Assembly (NCBI RefSeq): GCF_000801105.2
Contig: NC_079515.1
Coordinates: forward strand, 186,001-250,000
Direction of reading: 5' to 3'
DNA from: Raphanus sativus
Taxonomy: Eukaryota > Streptophyta > Magnoliopsida > Brassicales > Brassicaceae
Length of the DNA: 64,000 nucleotides
Within the stretch, counting starts at the first letter, position 1; each line of letters begins with the position of its first letter. The notes below the pieces were generated by a model. The model had not been told where the DNA came from. It saw only the letters and a program-made list of their open reading frames with translations, and made no database searches. The translations under genes and the position numbers were made by a program. This document shows positions 58,774-64,000 of this stretch, piece by piece.

Positions 58774-59330
58774 TCCCTTAGACATTATTTGCGAAGTGAT
58801 TTGCCACATGTCTTCTCTACAATCGTTTTCACAAAAAAAATTATGACGTGGCTATTAAAATTGATGACATGTCATATGGTTAAATATGACATGGACAATT
58901 ACATTTAATAATGTAATTGTCCATGTCATATAAAATTGTATAGTTATCAAAAATTAAAACTAAATAATATTTATATAATTTGTAGATATCTAAAAGAAAC
59001 TAATGATATTACAATTTTTTTAAATTCAGAAAATTTAGAAAATTTTAGATGATAAAATTTTTATAATTATAAAAGTAAAATTATATAATATTTCGAAATT
59101 TAAAATGTCATATTTGAATATATTTATTTTAGTGATGATTTATGAGTTATTACCATATTTTACAAAGTTTTACCAAAAATATAAATCAATATTAAATGTA
59201 ATATATGAGTTATTGCCATATTGTAAAAAGATTTCCAAAAATATATACAAATATGACAACTAACAAATATCTAGACTATATCAAAAAAATATTTCTATTC
59301 CTTTTTTCGAGTGATAAAACTTATTCCTTT
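58774..59330. mobile_element. Rearranged Helitron copy with internal inversion
   Basis: Starts TCCCTTAGACATTATTTGCG after an A, almost identical to the copy at 59369, and runs forward to about 58905. It then reverses: from 58910 it is the inverted complement of the interior of the neighbouring copy. The turning point is a perfect hairpin with a 20-bp stem (58886-58905 with 58910-58929, loop TAAT). Confidence 0.65.
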
Positions 59331-59830
59331 TTTCAGTGATCGACTAAGGCAAAAGAACTCTAAATGAATCACTTAGACATTATTTGCGAAGTGATTTGTC
59401 ACATGTCTTCTCTACAATCATTTTCACAAAAAAATTGTGACGTGGCTATTAAGATTGATGACATATCATATAGTTAAATATGACATAGACAATTACATTT
59501 AATGCTGATATATATTTTTGGAAATCTTTTTAGAATATGGCAATAACTCATATATTACATTTAATATTGATTTATATTTTTGGTAAACTTTGTAGAATAT
59601 GGTAATAACTCATAAATCATCACTAAAATAAATATATTCAAATATGACATTTTAAATTTCGAAATATTATATAATTTTACTTTTATAGTTATAAAATTTT
59701 TATTATCTAATTTTTTCTAAATTTTCTGAATATTAAAAAAAGAATTGTAATATCATTAGTTTCTTTTAGATATCTACAAATTATATAAATATTATTTAGT
59801 TTTAATTTTTGATCACTATACAATTTTATA
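58931..59830. repeat. Large inverted repeat, arms of about 320 bp
   Basis: The arm 58931-59250 is nearly the reverse complement of 59503-59830, separated by about 250 bp. Matching landmarks: CTAAAAGAAACTAATGATAT near 58990 and its complement near 59750; CCAAAAATATAAATC and its complement near 59565. Transcribed, it would fold into a long double-stranded RNA. Confidence 0.8.
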
Positions 59831-60784
59831 TGATTTTTAGTAATTTTGTTCAAGTTGATTTAATACATTTAACCAAATGAAATAAATAAACTTTTTTATC
59901 TAAGATTTTAATTTTTATATATACATATATATTCTTAAGTATAATTTAAAATAAAAAAAATATTTCTCTTAATTTTATGGTTAATTAATGATATTTATAT
60001 TAATTATTGGTAAAAATAATAAAATATAATATTAATAAATTACATTTTAAAATATAAAATTTAACTTTTAAAAAATTCATCAGTACACATGGTGCAGAAA
60101 AACACATAGATTAATAATTGTGACATGCTACTAAAATTGATGACATGTTTCATAGATTAATATGACATGAAAAATTATATTTAACATTAATTTATATTTT
60201 TGGTAAACTTTTTAAAATATGGTAATAAACTCATATATTACATTTATTGTCGATTTATATTTTTGGACTTTTTTAAAATAAGGTAATAACTCATAAATCA
60301 TCATTAAAATAAATATATTAAATTATGGCATTTCAAATTTCGAAATATCATGTAAATTAAAAATATTTCAAAAATATATACATATTTTAGAAAATTATAA
60401 AAATAATCATAAAATCAAATTAAATCGTAAAGTCATTAGTTTCTTATATATATCTACAGATTTTATAAATAATGTTTAATTTTAAATTTTTCAAAATTAG
60501 CAATTTTACATATTTATTTAATATATTTAATTAAAATAAATAGATAAAAATCCACCTAGGATTATAATTTTAAATATATACATGCACATTCTTAAATATA
60601 ATTGAAAATAAACAAATTTTTTTTTATCTTAATTTTAATGTTTAGTTAAATCAAATTTATATTAAAAATATTGATAAGAAAAAGAAAATTTATAATATTA
60701 ATAAAAATTAAATATAATTTATATTTATCTATTAAAAAATATTTTAAAATTCTTTTACTGCACATGGTGCAGGAAAACACCTAG
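59369..60784 (+). mobile_element. Two tandem Helitron copies of one family
   Basis: The first copy starts TCACTTAGACATTATTTGCG at 59369 and ends at a mutated terminus (GTACACATGGTGCAGAAAAA then CACATAG) at 60109. The second, lacking the first ~70 bp, continues to an intact terminus: hairpin CTGCACATGGTGCAG, then GAAAACACCTAG at 60784 and a T. Interior landmarks such as GGTAATAACTCATAAATCAT appear in both. Confidence 0.7.
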
Positions 60785-60975
60785 TAATCTATTAAAACTG
60801 AAGTACAAATATAATTTAGCCATGAATTTTTCATAAAAATTACATAAAATGCCATTGCCATTAAGATTATTCCTTTAGTAAATTATTAAGAAGTTTTTTG
60901 TCGCTTAACCAAAGCTCATGACCAGCCCATTCACATACAAATTGATATTACAAATTTATAAGTACATTTAATTAA

Positions 60976-62004
60976 GAGATAATTTGCAAAAATACCCTAT
61001 TTAGGATTTGAATTTTTGAAAACTGCATTTTCTATTTTATTTTTTGAAAAATACACTTCTTTAATTATGAAATGACTTGTTTATCCAAGATATTTCAGTA
61101 ATTAATATATTNNNNNNNNNNNNNNNNNNNNNNNNNNNNNNNNNNNNNNNNNNNNNNNNNNNNNNNNNNNNNNNNNNNNNNNNNNNNNNNNNNNNNNNNN
61201 NNNNNNNNNNNAAAACTGCATTTTCTATTTTATTTTTTGAAAAATACACTTCTTTAATTATGAAATGACTTGTTTATCCAAGATATTTCAGTAATTAATA
61301 TATTAAATTCGAAATTATATAGAAATTCGTAATTAATAAAAAATATCATTAAAAATTATTTTGTTTAAGATAAATATGTGTTGAAATAATATATGTTATT
61401 TATCATTTTAATTTTACAATATGTGAATTATGATTTGTTTTGACTTTATCATGAAGTTTATACATATTTTCCTTTATTTTATTTTTAATCTATATAAACA
61501 AGAAAAGAGCGAGTTACGTTGTTAAAAATACAATTAGGTTTACAAATTTCATCTTCTTTAGAATTGTTATCTATCTGAATTAGGTTTACAAATTAGTTTT
61601 CATAAAAACAAATTAGGTTTACAAACTAGTATCTGATTCATGAAGCAACAAACCTCTTGAGAGATAAGAAGAAGAATCTAAGAAAGGAGAAAAAAAATTC
61701 AAAGATGGAGAAGAACTAGAAGGAAGGAGACGAGAGTAGAAGACGCCATCTTGTTTTTTTTTTTTTTAAACAGTAAAATATTGAAGTAAAAAAAACAGTA
61801 AAAATATAAAATATATTTTGTAGATTGTGTAATGATTTTATTTTTAAAAATCAATTTTAAACAATATATCTGAATTAGAGAAATACTAGGAATGGGCAAT
61901 TATGTAAATTTATATATATATCTAAGTGTATTTTCCAAAATCTTAAATAAAGGTATAATTTTCAAATTATTTTCTTATGGGAGTGTATTTTTCCAAATTT
62001 TCCC
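60976..62004. mobile_element. MULE-like non-autonomous element nested in the Helitron
   Basis: The left end GAGATAATTTGCAAAAATAC and the right end read inward, GGGAAAATTTGGAAAAATAC, are inverted repeats. A 9-bp direct repeat, TTTAATTAA, flanks both sides (60967-60975 and 62005-62013), as expected for Mutator-like elements. There is no transposase. The interior contains the second N gap. Confidence 0.6.
61112..61211. other. Assembly gap (100 N) between identical 93-bp sequences
   Basis: Exactly 100 N's. The 93 bp before (61019-61111) and after (61212-61304) are identical, which suggests two contig ends that overlap but were not merged. Confidence 0.95.
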
Positions 62005-62612
62005 TTTAATTAACTGATACATTAAGAACAATCATGAACATAATTTTTTTAAACCCAGTCACAAACCACACGTATTTTAATATAATTGAATCACACAAAA
62101 TCATTGTCTTCAAAACCAGTAGTATACCAAACTGAAATCAATCATTTATAAACAAGACCTTTTAACACAATTATTTATAATCCATATATATATATATAGT
62201 ATACCATTAGTACAAAGAAAAAAAATTTAAAGTGAAATCGAATATTTATACGGTCACGAGTCAAGCTCTAGAAATAAACAAAAACAACGCAAGAATATTT
62301 TTAACAAATTTATTTTAGTAGAAATTATAGTTCCAAATATGTTTATATATTTTATGTATTTATAATTTTTGTTTTTGTTTTTAAGAGATGGTAAAATTTT
62401 GGAATTGAAAAAACTATGATCCACTTCTATATTATTTTAATTAGAAAATTTAAATTTTATATGAAACTATTTTATTAAACTTTTATTATAACTACAGAGA
62501 CTAATTTTTAATCTAAATTTATATTTAAATATTTCAAATACATCATTTAATTTAAAAAGAAAACTAAAAATATAATATGAATATCTGCCCGGTCGGGCGG
62601 GTCAAAATCTAG

Positions 62613-63534
62613 TTTTAAAATTAAAGATGTGATTACATAAGTAATTTTGCCATGCATGCAATAATAAAGAAAACAAACTATCCAAGGGGAACAATTTAAT
62701 AAGATAGGCTTTGTAGGATTGAAGGCCCAACAGTATTATGGAAGACGGTGTCGTTGTGAGGTCTTGAGATAAAGGAAAGATGGCGAAGAGAGCAGCTCCT
62801 AAAAATCGAGTAAGATACGGTGGTAGTATTGTCATTTCGGAAAGCAAGGGGTAGAATCGGTAATAAGGGAGACAGACAGAAGCTAGCTAGCTAGCTGGCT
62901 CCCTTGTTCGATTTACCTTCCGTTTCTTCGTTTCTCGCTGGCTGGCTGGCTCGCTCGTTTCCTTGAGCAGATCTGAGTTTTGGACAAGAAGAAAACTTCC
63001 TCGTTTATAAGGTTTATTTCTGTTAAGGTTTTCTCTGATGCTTCTGTTCAGTTTGATCTTCCGTTGATTTTCCTTTTAGGATTCGCCTAAGATTTATATT
63101 AGATCCAGTTTGGCTCATGAATGGATTTTACAGTATCGAATTCTCTTTTGTGTCAATTTAATTGGACTCTTATACTGTTTTTAGGAGCTTATACTCCCAT
63201 TCAATTGATCTCCGACAATAGATCTATTCATGCATTACTGTTCTGTCTATGATTCTTATGAAACATGTCTTGGCTGTAATAATTGGTTCACCTGTTTTGT
63301 GTGTGTGTGTGTTTTTTTTTGATCAATCTGTTTTGTGTGTGTTTGTATCATCTGATTGGATCAAAGCTTTGATTGTATTGATTTCTGGAGTGAATCAACT
63401 GACTCATGCAAGCGTGTTCTCTATTGATTTGAATTGAATAGTGTTACTTGTAATTGAAACTTAAAAGGCCCATTCTATTCTTGCTCCAGCATATATATAT
63501 ATATGACCGCACTCTGTTTTCTTAACAGGAAAAT
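62613..63534 (+). promoter_or_regulatory. SEC13 upstream region and leader
   Basis: A GGCCCA motif near 62723 and AGCTAGCTAGCTAGCT / GGCTGGCTGGCT simple repeats (62881-62955) suggest the transcription start near 62880-62910. A leader intron is likely from TTTATAAG|GTTTATTT (about 63011) to the acceptor CTTAACAG at 63528. Confidence 0.5.
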
Positions 63535-64000
63535 ATGCCTCCACAGAAGATCGAGACTGGTCACAGCGACATTGTCCATGATGTCGTCATGGATTACTAT
63601 GGAAAGCGTGTAGCTACTGCTTCATCAGACTGCACAATCAAGATAACCGGAGTAAGCAACAGCGGCGGATCCCAGCAGCTAGCTACCTTAACCGGCCACC
63701 GAGGTCCCGTCTGGCAAGTCGCCTGGGCCCACCCAAAGTTCGATTCGCTACTAGCTTCGTGCTCCTACGATGGGCAGATCATAATATGGAAAGAAGGAAA
63801 CAACCAAAACGAATGGACGCAGGCTCACGTCTTCAACGACCACAAAGTATCAGTCAACTCCATCGCTTGGGCTCCTCACGAGCTCGGACTCTCCTTAGCT
63901 TGCGGAGCATCCGATGGAAACATTTCTGTTTTCTCAGCGAGAGCAGATGGCGGTTGGGACACAACGAGGATAGACCAAGCGCATCCGGTTGGAGTCACCT
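63535..64000 (+). CDS. SEC13: SEC13 COPII coat / nucleoporin WD40 protein (partial)
   Basis: The frame opens [20 protein letters not shown] and stays open for 155 codons to the window edge, so the C-terminal half is missing. WD40 repeats are clear: residues about 8-42 ([18 protein letters not shown]), 50-92 ([20 protein letters not shown]) and 98-140 ([20 protein letters not shown]). SEC13 forms the COPII outer cage with SEC31 on ER-derived vesicles and is also a subunit of the Nup107-160 nuclear pore complex. It corresponds to At3g01340 by position. No intron is seen in the visible part. Confidence 0.93.
   Translation, partial: MPPQKIETGHSDIVHDVVMDYYGKRVATASSDCTIKITGVSNSGGSQQLATLTGHRGPVWQVAWAHPKFDSLLASCSYDGQIIIWKEGNNQNEWTQAHVFNDHKVSVNSIAWAPHELGLSLACGASDGNISVFSARADGGWDTTRIDQAHPVGVT

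Larger units (their letters stand above)
60788..62612 (+). mobile_element. Helitron containing a MULE-like insertion and a gap
   Basis: Begins TCTATTAAAACTGAAGTAC after an A, directly behind the previous Helitron. It ends with hairpin GCCCGGTCGGGC, then GGGTCAAAATCTAG and a T. Its 1.8-kb length is explained by a nested element and an N gap. Confidence 0.75.

Noticed and set aside
62779..62853. 24-codon ATG frame upstream of SEC13, considered as a uORF
   Set aside because: It lies before the likely transcription start near 62880-62910, so it is probably not in the leader.

Overview
This is plant nuclear DNA from a Brassicaceae species, most likely Brassica or a close relative. The genes have many GT-AG introns and the intergenic DNA is AT-rich. 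From memory of the Arabidopsis thaliana map, the gene order matches the top of chromosome 3, about At3g01470 down to At3g01340: HB1, MBD9, PnsL3/PQL, MED11, alpha-DOX1, VHA-G1, PIG-N, CFM2, a DUF716 gene, an NPF transporter and SEC13. Gene identities come from reading the translations and recalling families. No database was searched.

Layout. 1-2.8 kb: a minus-strand DUF1985-type gene of the kind carried by plant transposons, with acidic repeats and a tandem repeat in its intron. 2.8-7.2 kb: AT-rich DNA with a complete 333-bp TRIM retrotransposon. 7.2-9.0 kb: the HD-Zip I gene HB1, with a candidate conserved-peptide uORF in its leader. 9.6-13.4 kb: a decayed MBD9 pseudogene. 13.9-17.9 kb: PnsL3 and MED11, divergent from a 238-bp spacer. 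PnsL3 has a 1.65-kb hAT-like element full of a 27-bp minisatellite beside the acceptor of its last intron, and MED11 has a LINE tail in an intron. 18.7-24.5 kb: a SINE-like insertion and alpha-DOX1, whose longest intron is nearly all Helitron with a Stowaway MITE inside it. 24.7-26.2 kb: a Helitron and a decayed TRIM. 27.3-42.1 kb: an undisturbed gene block (VHA-G1, PIG-N, CFM2, DUF716, NPF). 43.2-62.6 kb: a repeat-filled insertion between NPF and SEC13. It holds a CACTA transposon with two apparently intact genes, an N gap, a hAT MITE, a LINE fragment, several Helitrons and a MULE-like element split by a second N gap. 63.5 kb to the end: the start of SEC13.

The host genes are ordinary housekeeping, photosynthetic and defence genes and do not form a pathway. 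The interest lies in how they have been altered: loss of one MBD9 copy by internal deletions, transposons at splice sites, nested mobile elements, and a CACTA element whose genes look intact. I found no rRNA, no convincing tRNA gene and no CRISPR array.
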